DNA from: Actinomycetales bacterium
GTDB taxonomy: Bacteria > Actinomycetota > Actinomycetes > Actinomycetales > Cellulomonadaceae
Reading direction: 5' to 3'
Length of the DNA: 64,000 nt
Assembly (NCBI GenBank): GCA_020444245.1
Contig: JAHLLI010000001.1
Coordinates: forward strand, 62,001-126,000
Part shown: piece after piece, positions 18,058 through 28,238 of the stretch
Position numbering within the stretch: the first letter of the stretch is position 1
Layout: each line of letters starts with the position of its first letter
Notes under the pieces: generated by a model
Seen by the model: the letters and a program-made list of their open reading frames with translations, nothing else
What the model was told of the DNA's origin: nothing
Database searches by the model: none
Translations under genes and position numbers: made by a program

Positions 18058-18089
18058 GCGACGGCCGTCCCTTCGGGGGCGGCCGTCGC
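18058..18089 (+). terminator. glp operon terminator with UUCG tetraloop
   Basis: Arms 18058-18071 and 18076-18089 form a 14-bp stem with one U-G wobble, closed by the very stable C(UUCG)G loop. There is no U-run. It is the most likely transcription end for glpK. Confidence 0.7.
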
Positions 18090-18105
18090 CGCGTCCCCGC
18101 CCCGC

Positions 18106-18168
18106 CCGTCACGGTTCTGGAACCGGATCGGTCGCCGACTGACCGATCCGGTTCCAGAAGCGTGACGG
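18106..18168. repeat. 28-bp inverted repeat upstream of yaaA
   Basis: Arms 18106-18133 and 18141-18168 are reverse complements at 27 of 28 positions (single mismatch at 18114), separated by GCCGACT. The right arm ends three bases before the yaaA -10 hexamer, so the -35 region lies inside it. It could be a large operator, a structured RNA on a longer transcript, or a remnant of a mobile repeat. Confidence 0.85.
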
Positions 18169-18171
18169 ACA

Positions 18172-18177
18172 TAGGGT
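18172..18177 (+). promoter_or_regulatory. -10 element of yaaA
   Basis: TAGGGT ends six bases before GTG 18184 and begins three bases after the 28-bp inverted repeat. Confidence 0.65.
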
Positions 18178-18183
18178 GCGGTC

Positions 18184-18957
18184 GTGCTCATCCTCCTGCC
18201 GCCCTCGGAGGGCAAGGCCGCGCCGGCCCGCCGCGGCCGTCCGGTGGACCTGGACGCGCTGAGCTTCCCCGAGCTGAGGCCGACCCGGCGCCGCATCCTC
18301 GACGCGCTCGTGGCGACCAGCGCGCTGCCCGACGCACCCGCACGCCTCATGGCCGGTGCCCGCGTCGCCGACGAGGTGGCGCGCAACGCCCGGCTCGCCT
18401 CGCTCCCCGCGCGTCCGGCGCTCGAGGTCTACACGGGGGTGCTGTGCGAGGCGCTGGGGGCCGCCACCCTGTCCACCGCGGCCCGCCGGCGCGCCGCGGC
18501 CCGGCTCGTGGTGGTCTCGGGCCTCTGGGGAGCCGTGCGGCCCGGCGACCGGATCCCTCCCTACCGGATGCACGTCTGCGCGAAGCTCGTGGGTCTGGGT
18601 GGCCTGGAGCCGATGTGGCGCGAGGTGCTCCCCGAGGTCCTCGCCGCGGCGGCCGGTCGGCGCGGGGTGGTTGTGGACCTGCGCTCGTCGAGCTACCTGG
18701 CCATGGGCGCTCCCGCCGGGCTCGCCGAGCGCACCGTCACGGTCCGCGTGGTGCGTGAGGTCGACGGCCGGCGCAGCGTGGTCAGCCACCTGGCCAAGCA
18801 CACCAGGGGCCTGGTGGCCCGCCACCTGCTCGAGTCCGGGGCCGCCCCCCGCACGCCGGAGGGCCTGGTCGACGCTCTCGCGGACCGCTGGGCCACCGAG
18901 CTCGCCGAGCCGGCCCGCCCGGGTCGCCCCTGGACACTGGAGGTCGTGACGTCCTGA
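18184..18957 (+). CDS. yaaA: peroxide stress protein YaaA (DUF328 family)
   Basis: A 257-residue cytosolic protein of the YaaA family, which in E. coli limits intracellular iron and DNA damage during peroxide stress. Family blocks are clear: LLPPSEGK at residues 4-11, YTGVLCEAL in the middle, VVSGLWGAVRPGDRIPPYR, VVDLRSSSYLAM, and SHLAKHTRGLVAR near the end. GTG 18184 is set by the TAGGGT hexamer. The long inverted repeat over its promoter suggests specific control. It converges on the MFS gene with no clear shared terminator. Confidence 0.92.
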   Translation: MLILLPPSEGKAAPARRGRPVDLDALSFPELRPTRRRILDALVATSALPDAPARLMAGARVADEVARNARLASLPARPALEVYTGVLCEALGAATLSTAARRRAAARLVVVSGLWGAVRPGDRIPPYRMHVCAKLVGLGGLEPMWREVLPEVLAAAAGRRGVVVDLRSSSYLAMGAPAGLAERTVTVRVVREVDGRRSVVSHLAKHTRGLVARHLLESGAAPRTPEGLVDALADRWATELAEPARPGRPWTLEVVTS

Positions 18958-19017
18958 GGTCTGCCGGGACGCGCTCGGCTCGGCAGCCCCGCTGATGGGG
19001 CGGCGCCTCGTGCGGGA

Positions 19018-20472
19018 CTACGCGAGGGCGCTGCGGCCCCGGCGCACCAGGTCCACCACGCCGATCGCCAGGGCGGCGAGCACCAGCGTGACGATCGCCC
19101 ACAGGCCGTGCTGGACGGCCGTCGTGGCGTCGCCGGCGGCCAGCCCTCGGAAGTACAGCGCACCCACGAGCGCGATGCCCGCTGCCGTGCCCAGCCGCTG
19201 GCCGGTCTGGAGCACGCCGCCGGCCGTCCCGGCCTGGTGGACCGGCACCTCCTGGAGGGCGAGGGTGACGTTCGGGGAGATCACCAGCCCGCTGCCGAGC
19301 CCGGCGAGCAGCAACGGTGCCGCGACCCACCACCCGGTGGCCGAGCCCGCACCGCGGGACGCGGCCAGCATGATCGCGAGGTCGGTCGCGGCCAGCCCGA
19401 GGCTGACCAGCACCAGCCCCGCGACCACGACCCGGCGCCCCTGCCTGCTCACCAGGCGGCCGCCGACCGTGGCGCTCACCGCCGAGCCGAGGGCGAACGG
19501 GGTGATCGCCAGCCCGGCCTGGAGCGGGGTGTACCCGAGCCCGTTCTGGAAGAACAGCGTGAGGACGAAGAACACGCCCGTGAAGCCCGAGAAGTAGACC
19601 AGGCCCAGCAGCGCCCCCGGGGTGTAGCCCGGGCGCGAGAACAGCGAGAGCTGCACCATGGGCGCCCTCCCCCGCGCACCGAGCCTGCGCTCCCAGGCGA
19701 CGAACGCCGCGAGCGCCAGCACCCCGGCCGCGAGCAGCACGGCGTCCACGCCCTGCCAGTGGTCGGAGACCAGCGGCCACAGCAGGCCCACCACACCGGC
19801 GCCGAGCAGCAGCGCCCCCACCGGGTCCAGGTCGCGCACCGGCTCCGGGTCGCGCACCTGGTCGATGAAGCGCCGCGCGAGGACGATGGTCAGCAGGCCG
19901 ACGGGCAGGTTCACCAGGAACACCCAGCGCCACCCGTGCTGCGGCCCGGCCAGGCTGAGGATCACCCCGCCCAGCACCGGGCCGACGGCCGTGGAGATCC
20001 CGATCGTGGTCCCCAGCCGGCCGAACGCCCGGCCCCGCTCGGCTCCGCGGAACAGCTGCTGGACCAGCCCGGAGACCTGCGGGTTGAGGATGCCCCCGCC
20101 CACGCCCTGCACGAGCCGCGCGGCGACCAACCAGCTCGCCGTCGGCGCCAGCCCGGCCACGACGCTCGCGCCGGTGAACACCGCCACGCCGACGACGAAC
20201 ATCGTGCGCCGCCCCCTGGCGTCCCCGAGCCGCCCGGCGGCCACGAGCACCAGCCCGAACGTCAGGGCGTAGCCGGAGACGATCCACTGCAGCTGCGCGG
20301 CCGAGGCGTCGAGGGCGGTGCGCACGGACGGCAGCGCCACGTTGACGATGCTCACGTCCAGGAGCGTCATGAAGCCGGCGGTGAGCGCGACGCTCAGCGC
20401 CCGCCAGCGTCGCGGGTCGGGCGTCTCGGCCGCGGCGCTGCCCGCCTGCGGCGACGGCTGTCGCTCGGTCAT
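19018..20472 (-). CDS. MFS exporter, DHA2 (EmrB/QacA) type
   Basis: A 484-residue major facilitator with about fourteen hydrophobic segments, the DHA2 layout of proton-driven drug exporters. Motif D1 appears as FMTLLDVSIVNVALPS, motif A as GRLGDARGRRTMF and motif C as GVGGGILNP. Substrate is unknown. The ATG at 20472 has TAGGCT at 20482-20487, nine bases upstream, giving a leader of only two or three bases. There is no neighbouring TetR or MarR gene, so specific regulation is not evident. Confidence 0.9.
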   Translation of the reverse strand: MTERQPSPQAGSAAAETPDPRRWRALSVALTAGFMTLLDVSIVNVALPSVRTALDASAAQLQWIVSGYALTFGLVLVAAGRLGDARGRRTMFVVGVAVFTGASVVAGLAPTASWLVAARLVQGVGGGILNPQVSGLVQQLFRGAERGRAFGRLGTTIGISTAVGPVLGGVILSLAGPQHGWRWVFLVNLPVGLLTIVLARRFIDQVRDPEPVRDLDPVGALLLGAGVVGLLWPLVSDHWQGVDAVLLAAGVLALAAFVAWERRLGARGRAPMVQLSLFSRPGYTPGALLGLVYFSGFTGVFFVLTLFFQNGLGYTPLQAGLAITPFALGSAVSATVGGRLVSRQGRRVVVAGLVLVSLGLAATDLAIMLAASRGAGSATGWWVAAPLLLAGLGSGLVISPNVTLALQEVPVHQAGTAGGVLQTGQRLGTAAGIALVGALYFRGLAAGDATTAVQHGLWAIVTLVLAALAIGVVDLVRRGRSALA

Positions 20473-20521
20473 CGAGTGCCGAGCCTAGGTCCGCGCGGGC
20501 GTGCGCGCCGCGCGGGCGGCC

Positions 20522-21550
20522 TCAGGCGCCGGCCAGCAGCCCGTCGATCGCGTCGAGCTCGTCGGCCGTCAGCGGCGGCGCCTCCAGGGCGGCCACGTTG
20601 TCCTCGAGCTGCGCCACGCCGGACGCCCCGATGATCGCCGTGGTGACCCGAGGGTCACGCAGCGTCCAGGCGAGGGCCAGCTGGGCGAGCGACTGCCCGC
20701 GTGCGGACGCGACCTCGGCCAGGCCGCGGGCCATCGCGAGGTACTCCGGCGTGATCCGGTCGCTGGTCAGGAAGTGCCCGACCGCAGCCCGCGAGTCGGC
20801 GGGGACGTCGCCGGACAGGTACCGGCCGGTCAGCAGGCCCTGGGCCAGGGGGCTGAACACGGCCACGCCCACGCCCAGCTCGTCCACCACGTCCAGCAGG
20901 GGCTCCTGCTCGCCCGGGCCCACCTGCTCGATCGAACGGTCGAGCATGGAGTAGCGCGGCTGGTGGACCAGCAGGCGCACGCCCTCGGCGGCGAGGATCT
21001 GAGCGGCACGGCGGGTCGCCGAGGGCGAGTAGTTCGAGATCCCGACGTACAGGGCCTTGCCCGACTGCACCGCGGTGAGCAACGCACCCATCGTCTCCTC
21101 GAGCGGGGTGTCGGGGTCGGGACGGTGGGAGTAGAAGATGTCGACGTAGTCCAGCCCCATCCGGGCCAGCGACTGGTCCAGCGAGGCGAGCAGGTACTTG
21201 CGCGACCCGCCGTCACCGTACGGCCCCGGCCACATGTCGTACCCGGCCTTCGTCGAGATCACCAGCTCGTCGCGGTAGGGCCGCAGGTCGCTGGCCATCA
21301 CCCGGCCGAAGGTCTCCTCGGCCGAGCCGTAGGGCGGGCCGTAGTTGTTGGCCAGGTCGAGGTGCGTGATGCCCAGGTCGAACGCCCGTCGCAGCACGGC
21401 GCGCTGCGTCTCGTAGGGCTTGGTGGCCCCGAAGTTGTGCCACAGCCCCAGCGCGAGCGGCGGCAGCTGGAGCCCGCTACGCCCGCAGCGGCGGTAGGTC
21501 ATCGAGGCGTAGCGGTCGTCGGAGGCCAGGTAGGCCGGCTGGATGTCCAC
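20522..21550 (-). CDS. aldo/keto reductase, YghZ-like (glyceraldehyde-3-phosphate reductase type)
   Basis: A 342-residue NADPH-dependent reductase of the AKR14/YghZ type. The N-terminus YRRCGRSGLQLPPLALGLWH matches YghZ of E. coli, which reduces L-glyceraldehyde 3-phosphate and methylglyoxal. The tetrad is complete: Asp and Tyr in LDLANNYGP, Lys in ISTKAGYD, His in FYSHRPD. The C-terminal NADP-binding block TTAIIGAS is present. GTG 21550 is set by TACGGT seven bases upstream. The next gene reads divergently, 97 bases away. Detoxification of reactive carbonyls is the likely role. Confidence 0.9.
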   Translation of the reverse strand: MDIQPAYLASDDRYASMTYRRCGRSGLQLPPLALGLWHNFGATKPYETQRAVLRRAFDLGITHLDLANNYGPPYGSAEETFGRVMASDLRPYRDELVISTKAGYDMWPGPYGDGGSRKYLLASLDQSLARMGLDYVDIFYSHRPDPDTPLEETMGALLTAVQSGKALYVGISNYSPSATRRAAQILAAEGVRLLVHQPRYSMLDRSIEQVGPGEQEPLLDVVDELGVGVAVFSPLAQGLLTGRYLSGDVPADSRAAVGHFLTSDRITPEYLAMARGLAEVASARGQSLAQLALAWTLRDPRVTTAIIGASGVAQLEDNVAALEAPPLTADELDAIDGLLAGA

Positions 21551-21557
21551 GCCCCCA

Positions 21558-21563
21558 ACCGTA
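21558..21563 (-). promoter_or_regulatory. -10 element of the YghZ-like gene
   Basis: Minus-strand TACGGT ends seven bases before GTG 21550. Confidence 0.65.
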
Positions 21564-21647
21564 GAGGCCCGCCCGGCCACGCCGCGCCGGTCGCGCCGGG
21601 CCGATCGACCCTCGCGACGGCGCCGCGCACACGGTTGGCTGACCGGT

Positions 21648-22298
21648 GTGACAACACGACGACTGCTCGCCGCGGCCGCGATCGCCGCCGCCCTGGTGCC
21701 TCTGGTGCGCACCGCCCATCGACGTCAGCTCGGCTGGGGCGCGAGCCCCGGCGAGCAGGTGACGAGCCTGCCGGGCGACGGCCTGGTCCCCCGCGCGGAC
21801 CTCGTCGCGACGCGCGCGGTCGACATCGACGCCCCGCCGGAGGCGGTGTTCGGGTGGCTCGTCCAGCTGGGCCACGGGCGCGGCGGGTTCTACTCCTACG
21901 ACGCGCTGGAGAACCTGTTCGGGCTCGGCATCCACTCCGCGGACCGGATCGAGCCGCGGTGGCAGGACCTCGCCGTCGGGGACCAGGTGAACCTCGCCGA
22001 GGACTTCCCGCTCGACGTGGCGATCTGCGACCGCCCGCACGCCCTCGTGCTGCACGGTGGGCCCCCGGCCGACCCGGACGACGTCGACCAGCCGGACCAG
22101 GGCGTGCCGTACACGTTCTCGTGGGCGTTTGTGGTCGAGCCCGCCGGCACCGGGAGCCGGCTGATCGTGCGGGAGCGCTACGGGTACCGGGCCGGGTGGG
22201 CAGGGAGCCTCGTCACGCCGGTGACCTGGGTGAGCTTCGTGATGACCCAGCGGATGCTCCGCGGCATCCGCGACCGCGCCGAGCGCACCCCGGCATGA
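21648..22298 (+). CDS. SRPBCC-fold protein with N-terminal hydrophobic helix
   Basis: A 216-residue protein. Residues 6-22 form a hydrophobic helix that could be an uncleaved anchor or signal; the rest is a START/polyketide-cyclase-like (SRPBCC) cavity domain beginning with the typical RAVDIDAPPEAVFGWLVQLG. Such domains bind lipids or other hydrophobic molecules; the ligand is unknown. GTG 21648 is preceded by TTGGCT with a 7-base gap, a weak -10. It converges on the hydrogenase operon across a shared hairpin. Confidence 0.78.
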   Translation: MTTRRLLAAAAIAAALVPLVRTAHRRQLGWGASPGEQVTSLPGDGLVPRADLVATRAVDIDAPPEAVFGWLVQLGHGRGGFYSYDALENLFGLGIHSADRIEPRWQDLAVGDQVNLAEDFPLDVAICDRPHALVLHGGPPADPDDVDQPDQGVPYTFSWAFVVEPAGTGSRLIVRERYGYRAGWAGSLVTPVTWVSFVMTQRMLRGIRDRAERTPA

Positions 22299-22300
22299 CG

Positions 22301-22336
22301 CCGCCGGGACCCGCACCTCGGTACGCGTCCCGGCGG
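22301..22336. terminator. bidirectional terminator between the SRPBCC gene and hydA
   Basis: CCGCCGGGAC (22301-22310) pairs perfectly with GTCCCGGCGG (22327-22336) over a 16-base loop, three bases after one stop and 14 before the other. Confidence 0.6.
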
Positions 22337-22349
22337 TCGTCCGTCCGGC

Positions 22350-23669
22350 TCAGCTCCGGCTGACCGTGACCTCCACCGCGTGCACCGAGCAGGAGATGCA
22401 CGGGTCGTAGTTGCGGATCGCCAGCTCGCACCGATGCGTGAGGTCGTGATCCCCCAGCGCCACCCAGCGCTCGGCGAGCACCCGCAGGTCGCCCTCGATG
22501 CTCGGCTGGTTCTGCGCGGTCGGCGGCACGATGTGCGCGTCCTCGATGATCCCGGCGTCGTCGATCACGTACCGGTGGAAGAGCACTCCGCGAGGGGCCT
22601 CGGTGGCGCCGAAGCCCTGACCCGCACGGGCCGGGACGGGCACCGACGCCGGCCGGCCGTCGACCCACTCGTCGATGATCCGCAGCGCCTCGACCAACGC
22701 CTCGACCAGCTCCACGCCGCGCACGATGATCGACTTGAACGGGTTGCGGCACACCGTGCCGAGCCCGGCCTCGTGCGCCAGCTCGCGGGCCAGCGGCGAG
22801 AGCCGGTCGTGGTTGAGCGAGTACCGCGCGAGCGGACCCACCACGTACGGCTGACCGTCGAGGGTCGAGTGCAGCGCGGTGGAGTGCTCGACCTGGTACT
22901 CCACGATGTGCTCGCGGAACTCCTGCACGGGCCAGGCGTCGCCCTCGCTGGTCACCACGTCGCCGCCCTCGAGCGGGTAGCCCACCTCCGGGCGCAGGGC
23001 CAGGTACGGGTAGGTCTGCTCGAGCTCGGGGAAGTCGAACGTCGAGACCAGCCGCACGGTGGCGACCGCCTCGTCCAGGGCCTGGGCGAGGCGCGGGCGG
23101 ATGGCGCGGAGCTCGGCCACCGTCGGCAGGTGGTAGAAGCCACCGAGCCGCACGTTGATCGGGTGCACCGACCGGCCGCCGACCAGGTCCATCAGGTCGT
23201 TGCCGGCCTTCTTCAGGCGCAGCCCCATCGCGACGACGTCCGGGTGGTCCGCGGCCATCTCGACCGCGCCCGGGTAGCCCAGGAAGTCCGGCGCGTGCAG
23301 CAGGAACATGTGCAGCGCGTGGCTCTCGATCCACTCCCCGCAGTACAGCAGCCGCCGCATCGTGCGGATGTGGTCGGGCACCGTGACACCGCAGGCGTCC
23401 TCCATGGCCAGGCAGGAGCTGAACTGGTACGCCACCGGGCAGATCCCGCAGATCCGGGCGGTGATGTCCGGCGGTTCGGTGTACGAGCGACCGCGCAGGA
23501 ACGCCTCGTAGAACCGGGGCGGCTCGAAGATCCTCAGCTGCACGTCGGTGACGTGACCGTCGTGGATCTCCACGTGCAGGCCGCCCTCGCCCTCGACCCG
23601 GGCGAGCATGCCCACCTGGAGCGTCTGGGTCGGGTGCCGGGTGTCGCCGGCGTTGCTGACCTGGGTCAT
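22350..23669 (-). CDS. hydA: group 3b [NiFe]-hydrogenase, large (catalytic) subunit
   Basis: A 439-residue catalytic subunit carrying the Ni-Fe centre of a cytoplasmic NAD(P)-linked hydrogenase. The L1 motif [11 protein letters not shown] gives ligands Cys74 and Cys77; the L2 motif DPCISCSVH gives Cys424 and Cys427. Only nine residues (430 is the His) follow the L2 His, a short tail of the sort a maturation endopeptidase removes. The ATG overlaps the small-subunit stop in an ATGA. With HydB, HydG and HydD this completes the heterotetramer that can take up H2 to reduce NADP+ or release H2 from NADPH. Confidence 0.93.
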   Translation of the reverse strand: MTQVSNAGDTRHPTQTLQVGMLARVEGEGGLHVEIHDGHVTDVQLRIFEPPRFYEAFLRGRSYTEPPDITARICGICPVAYQFSSCLAMEDACGVTVPDHIRTMRRLLYCGEWIESHALHMFLLHAPDFLGYPGAVEMAADHPDVVAMGLRLKKAGNDLMDLVGGRSVHPINVRLGGFYHLPTVAELRAIRPRLAQALDEAVATVRLVSTFDFPELEQTYPYLALRPEVGYPLEGGDVVTSEGDAWPVQEFREHIVEYQVEHSTALHSTLDGQPYVVGPLARYSLNHDRLSPLARELAHEAGLGTVCRNPFKSIIVRGVELVEALVEALRIIDEWVDGRPASVPVPARAGQGFGATEAPRGVLFHRYVIDDAGIIEDAHIVPPTAQNQPSIEGDLRVLAERWVALGDHDLTHRCELAIRNYDPCISCSVHAVEVTVSRS

Positions 23670-24493
23670 CTTCCCGCCCCCTTCCCGGCCACGGCCACGG
23701 CTCTCTCCTGGCGCTCGCTCTCGCGCCGGAACGGCTCGGCCGCGGCGTTGAAGGTCCGGTAGACCCGCATCGCCACCTCGGGCGGCATGCCCGCCGCCAC
23801 GAGCTGGTCGGACAGCGCCGCGGTGTTCGGCGTGTTCTGCGGCCCGAAGCAGCCGTAGCAGCCGCGCTCGTACGTCGGGCACAGGGCGCCGCAGCCGGCC
23901 TGCGTCACCGGGCCGAGGCACGGCGTGCCGTTCGCGACCATGACGCAGACGTTGCCGCGACGCTTGCACTCGGCGCACACGCTGTACGTCGGGATCCGCG
24001 GGCGCCTGCTCTCGACGAGCGCGGCGAGCACCTCGAGCAGCTGACCCTTGTCGATCGGGCACCCGCGCAGCTCGAAGTCGACGCTGACGTGCGCCGAGAT
24101 CGGCGTCGAGCGGGCCAGCGTGGACAGGTACTCCGGGTGGGCGTAGACGATCGACCGGAACTCGGCGACGTCGGCGAAGTTGCGCAGCGCCTGGATGCCG
24201 CCGCTCGTGGCGCACGCGCCGAGGGTGACCAGCGTCTTGGACATCTCCCGGATCTGGCCGATCCGCTCGATCTCCTCAGGCGAGGTGACCGAGCCCTCGA
24301 CCAGCGACACGTCGTAGGGCCCCTCGACGACGCCTCGGGTGGCCTCGGGGAAGTACGCGATGGACACCGCGCCGGCCACGGTGAGCAGCTCCTCCTCGCA
24401 GTTGAGCAGGCTGAGCTGGCACCCGTCGCAGGACGCGAACTTCCAGACCGCGAGCTTGGGGAGGGCGGAGGACTTCAGGGACTCGTCGAACAT
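23666..24493 (-). CDS. hydD: group 3b [NiFe]-hydrogenase, small subunit
   Basis: A 275-residue iron-sulphur subunit that passes electrons between the Ni-Fe site and HydG/HydB. The proximal-cluster ligands are Cys22 and Cys25 (FASCDGCQ), then GACATSGG and [10 protein letters not shown] cysteine-rich C-terminal part ([30 protein letters not shown]) holds further [4Fe-4S] clusters. There is no Tat signal, in keeping with a cytoplasmic enzyme. It overlaps both neighbours by 1-4 bases. Confidence 0.93.
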   Translation of the reverse strand: MFDESLKSSALPKLAVWKFASCDGCQLSLLNCEEELLTVAGAVSIAYFPEATRGVVEGPYDVSLVEGSVTSPEEIERIGQIREMSKTLVTLGACATSGGIQALRNFADVAEFRSIVYAHPEYLSTLARSTPISAHVSVDFELRGCPIDKGQLLEVLAALVESRRPRIPTYSVCAECKRRGNVCVMVANGTPCLGPVTQAGCGALCPTYERGCYGCFGPQNTPNTAALSDQLVAAGMPPEVAMRVYRTFNAAAEPFRRESERQERAVAVAGKGAGR

Positions 24494-25340
24494 CACAGCT
24501 CCCTCACGCTCAGCAGCGACGCGAGCCGGTCGTACGAGAGCACCGGTCCGTCGACGCACACGAACAGCTCACGGAGCTGGCAGTGGCCGCACAGCCCGAC
24601 CCCGCACTTCATGCTCCGCTCCAGCGACAGGCGCACCCGGTCGCCGGGCACACCGCGGGCCACCAGGGACTGCGCGACGGCCCGCATCATCACCTCCGGC
24701 CCGCACACCAGCGCCAACGTCGCGTGCGGGTCGAAGCCGGCGCGCGGCACCAGGTTGGTGACCAGGCCGACCTTGCCCCGCCAGGCGTGCTGGCCGTTGT
24801 CCACGGTGACCTCGACGACCACGCCGTGGTCCCGCGCCCACGAGCGCAGCTCGTCGCCGAACAGGATGTCCTCGGGCGTGCGGGCGCCGTACAGCAGCAC
24901 GACGCGGCCGTAGCGGTCACGGTGCCGCACGACCTCGAGCAGCGCCGGGCGCAACGGTGCCAGTCCGATGCCGCCGGCCACGAAGACGATGTCGCCGCCC
25001 TGACCGTCGGCGACGTCCCACGACGTGCCGAACGGTCCGCGCACCCCGAGCACCGCGCCGCGCGGCGCCGTGATGAGCGCGTGCGTCACCGCACCGACGT
25101 CGCGGATGGTGTGCTCGAGCGGCCCGGGGCGTCCCGGGTCGCCGCTGATCGAGATGGGGACCTCGCCGACGCCGAAGGCGTCGAGCATCGTGAACTGCCC
25201 GGCGCGGTAGCGCAGCATCGGCCCGTCGACGGGCTCGAGCTCGATGGTGAACGTGTCGCGGGTGTCCTGGCGGGTTCGGCCGATCCGGTAGCGGGCCGGG
25301 GCCATGGCGTCCGGTTGGGCCGGCCGCTCGAGCGTCGCGG

Positions 25341-25344
<4 letters not shown>
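24493..25344 (-). CDS. hydG: group 3b hydrogenase, FAD/NAD(P)-binding subunit
   Basis: A 283-residue ferredoxin-reductase-type subunit. An FAD-binding beta-barrel is N-terminal (the RAGQF block near residue 48), the nucleotide-binding fold contains [13 protein letters not shown], and a C-terminal [2Fe-2S] cluster uses Cys247 and the following [10 protein letters not shown] cysteines plus LFVCVDG. It exchanges electrons between NAD(P)H and the hydrogenase. The same fold serves dihydroorotate dehydrogenase PyrK and sulphide dehydrogenase; position fixes the call. The stop overlaps hydD as TGATG. Confidence 0.92.
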
Positions 25345-26474
<1,130 letters not shown>

Positions 26475-26532
26475 TGGACGCCTCCTCCACGATGGTGCTT
26501 CTCACGCTTCTGCGCCCGGCAGCACAAAGCCA

Positions 26533-26546
26533 GGGACCTTCGTACC
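26533..26546 (-). promoter_or_regulatory. DosR/DevR-like box upstream of the hydrogenase operon
   Basis: GGGACCTTCGTACC matches 11 of 13 defined positions of the mycobacterial DosR core GGGACTTTnGTCCC. It sits 59 bp upstream of hydB, a usual distance for DosR activation. No dosR gene is in the window. Confidence 0.45.
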
Positions 26547-26612
26547 GACCCTGACCTGCGGAAATACCCCCCGGGGCATGCGGTGCATCCGTTCGTGTGA
26601 CGCCCGCGATGG

Positions 26613-26618
26613 CACACT
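26613..26618 (+). promoter_or_regulatory. -10 element of trmL
   Basis: CACACT ends six bases before GTG 26625. Confidence 0.45.
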
Positions 26619-26624
26619 CAGGGG

Positions 26625-27089
26625 GTGCTGCACGTCGTCCTGCTCGAGCCGCGGATCGCCGGGAACACCGGCAACGCGATCCGGATGGTGGCCGGCACCG
26701 GCGCCACGCTGCACCTGATCGAGCCACTCGGGTTCACGCTCGACGAGCCCCGGGTGCGGCGGGCCGGACTCGACTACCACGAGCTCGCGCACGTCCTCGT
26801 GCACCCCGACCTGGACGCGCTGTGCGACGCGCTCCCGGGTGCGAGGCTGTGGGCGTTCACCACCCGCGGCGACCTGCGCCACACCGACGTGGCCTGGCGC
26901 GACGGCGACGCGCTGCTGTTCGGGCCCGAGCCGACCGGCCTGCCGCCGGAGGCGCTGACGCACCCTCGGGTCACCGGACTGGTGCGGATCCCGATGCTGG
27001 CCGGCCGGCGCTCGATGAACCTGTCGAACGCCGCGGCGGTGGCGACCTACGAGGCCTGGCGCCAGCTCGGCTTCCCGGGCGGCGCCTGA
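26625..27089 (+). CDS. trmL: tRNA (cytidine/uridine-2'-O-)-methyltransferase TrmL
   Basis: A 154-residue SPOUT methyltransferase that 2'-O-methylates the wobble nucleotide 34 of tRNA-Leu isoacceptors. Motif 1 is LEPRIAGNTGNAIR at residues 7-20; the SAM knot motifs LLFGPEPTGLP and RIPMLAGRRSMNLSNAAAV are intact. The short length, lacking an N-terminal RNA-binding domain, distinguishes TrmL from other SpoU proteins. GTG 26625 is supported by CACACT six bases upstream. It converges on the epimerase-like gene. Confidence 0.93.
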   Translation: MLHVVLLEPRIAGNTGNAIRMVAGTGATLHLIEPLGFTLDEPRVRRAGLDYHELAHVLVHPDLDALCDALPGARLWAFTTRGDLRHTDVAWRDGDALLFGPEPTGLPPEALTHPRVTGLVRIPMLAGRRSMNLSNAAAVATYEAWRQLGFPGGA

Positions 27090-27149
27090 CCCACGCAGGC
27101 GCGCCGACGGGTCGACGCGCCGTTGCGCCGACCCGCCGTCCAACGGGCC

Positions 27150-28166
27150 TCAGGCCGAGGCGCCCTCCGCGGCCGCGGCCATCTCCTTGGCGGCGCGGCG
27201 CTCGGTGAGCTCGCGGACCACAGCGGGCAGCGGCGGGTGGCTGAGCGCCGCCCGCACCTGCCAGGCCCACGTGTCCGCGACCGACTCGGAGATCGGGCGC
27301 ACCGGCACCGCCAGCTCCCTGGCGCGGGCTGTGTCGACCTGCCACACGGTGTGCGCGACGTCACCGGGCAGCACGAACGGCATGTCCGTCCACGGCCGCA
27401 CGCCTGCGGCACGCAGCTCCGCATCGTGCAGGTTGGCGAACCTCGCGGCCGGCAGACCGGTGGAGCGGATCGCGTCCGCGCAGGCCTCCAGCATCTCGCC
27501 GAACGTGCACATGCCCGCAGGGCCGGTCGCGTTGAGCGGGCCGATCACCAGCTCCTCGGCTGCCGTGACCATCCAGGTCGCCAGGTCGCGCACGTCGATC
27601 ACCGCGATGGGCTGGCTGCGCGCGGCGGGCACGCCCACCCACTCCTCGGTGGCGATCCGGTGCAGCCAGGTGGTGAGCCGGTAGGTGTCGTCACCCGGGC
27701 CGATGATGATGCCGGCCCGGACCGCGAGCAGGCGCTTGCCGACCGCGGCACGCAGGATGCGCTCGCTCTCGGCCTTCATCGGGCCGTACTGGGTCAGGTC
27801 GTCGTCGTGGTGCGCGAGCTCGTCGTCCTCGCCCCGGATGGGCCCGGGGGGCCAGTTCCGGTAGGCGCTGATGCTCGAGACGTACACGTAGTGCGGCACG
27901 TTCTTGAACACCGCGGCAGCGGCGATCGCACCCTCGACGGTGAAGCCGCTGCAGTCGATCACCGAGTCGATCCGGTCCAGGAAGGGCGCCATCGCGGACG
28001 AGAGCGACGCGACGTCGTCCCGGTCCGCACGCACCCAGGTGGTCCCGGGGGGCGGCTCACCCTTGTTGCCGCGCGAGACGGCCACCACGTCATGACCCGC
28101 GGCGAGCGCGGCGTCGACGACAGCACTGCTGAGGAACCCGGTGGCACCGAGCACGGCGATGAGCAT
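27150..28166 (-). CDS. NAD-dependent epimerase/dehydratase-like SDR protein
   Basis: A 338-residue extended short-chain dehydrogenase. The cofactor loop is GATGFLS at residues 7-13, the central VYVSSISAYRNW block is typical, and the catalytic pair appears as YGPMK (YxxxK). The substrate is not evident; relatives act on nucleotide sugars or serve as reductases. ATG 28166 has CATCCT seven bases upstream. An inverted GGGACC/GGTCCC element lies 37 bases before the start. No sugar-pathway genes are adjacent. Confidence 0.82.
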   Translation of the reverse strand: MLIAVLGATGFLSSAVVDAALAAGHDVVAVSRGNKGEPPPGTTWVRADRDDVASLSSAMAPFLDRIDSVIDCSGFTVEGAIAAAAVFKNVPHYVYVSSISAYRNWPPGPIRGEDDELAHHDDDLTQYGPMKAESERILRAAVGKRLLAVRAGIIIGPGDDTYRLTTWLHRIATEEWVGVPAARSQPIAVIDVRDLATWMVTAAEELVIGPLNATGPAGMCTFGEMLEACADAIRSTGLPAARFANLHDAELRAAGVRPWTDMPFVLPGDVAHTVWQVDTARARELAVPVRPISESVADTWAWQVRAALSHPPLPAVVRELTERRAAKEMAAAAEGASA

Positions 28167-28173
28167 GGGGCCC

Positions 28174-28179
28174 AGGATG
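28174..28179 (-). promoter_or_regulatory. -10 element of the epimerase-like gene
   Basis: Minus-strand CATCCT ends seven bases before ATG 28166. Confidence 0.45.
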
Positions 28180-28202
28180 GCGGCCGTCAGGGAGTCGATC
28201 TA

Positions 28203-28222
28203 GGGACCTTCGGCGCGGTCCC
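28203..28222. promoter_or_regulatory. GGGACC inverted repeat between the epimerase-like and DUF2087 genes
   Basis: GGGACC (28203-28208) and GGTCCC (28217-28222) are perfect 6-bp arms 8 bp apart. The left part, GGGACCTTCG, is identical to ten bases of the box before hydB. Confidence 0.4.
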
Positions 28223-28238
28223 AGGACATCCGGGCAGG

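Noticed and set aside
26556-26580. C-run near 26566 as a 6C RNA motif
   Set aside because: Only one short C-run and no paired C-loop hairpins.
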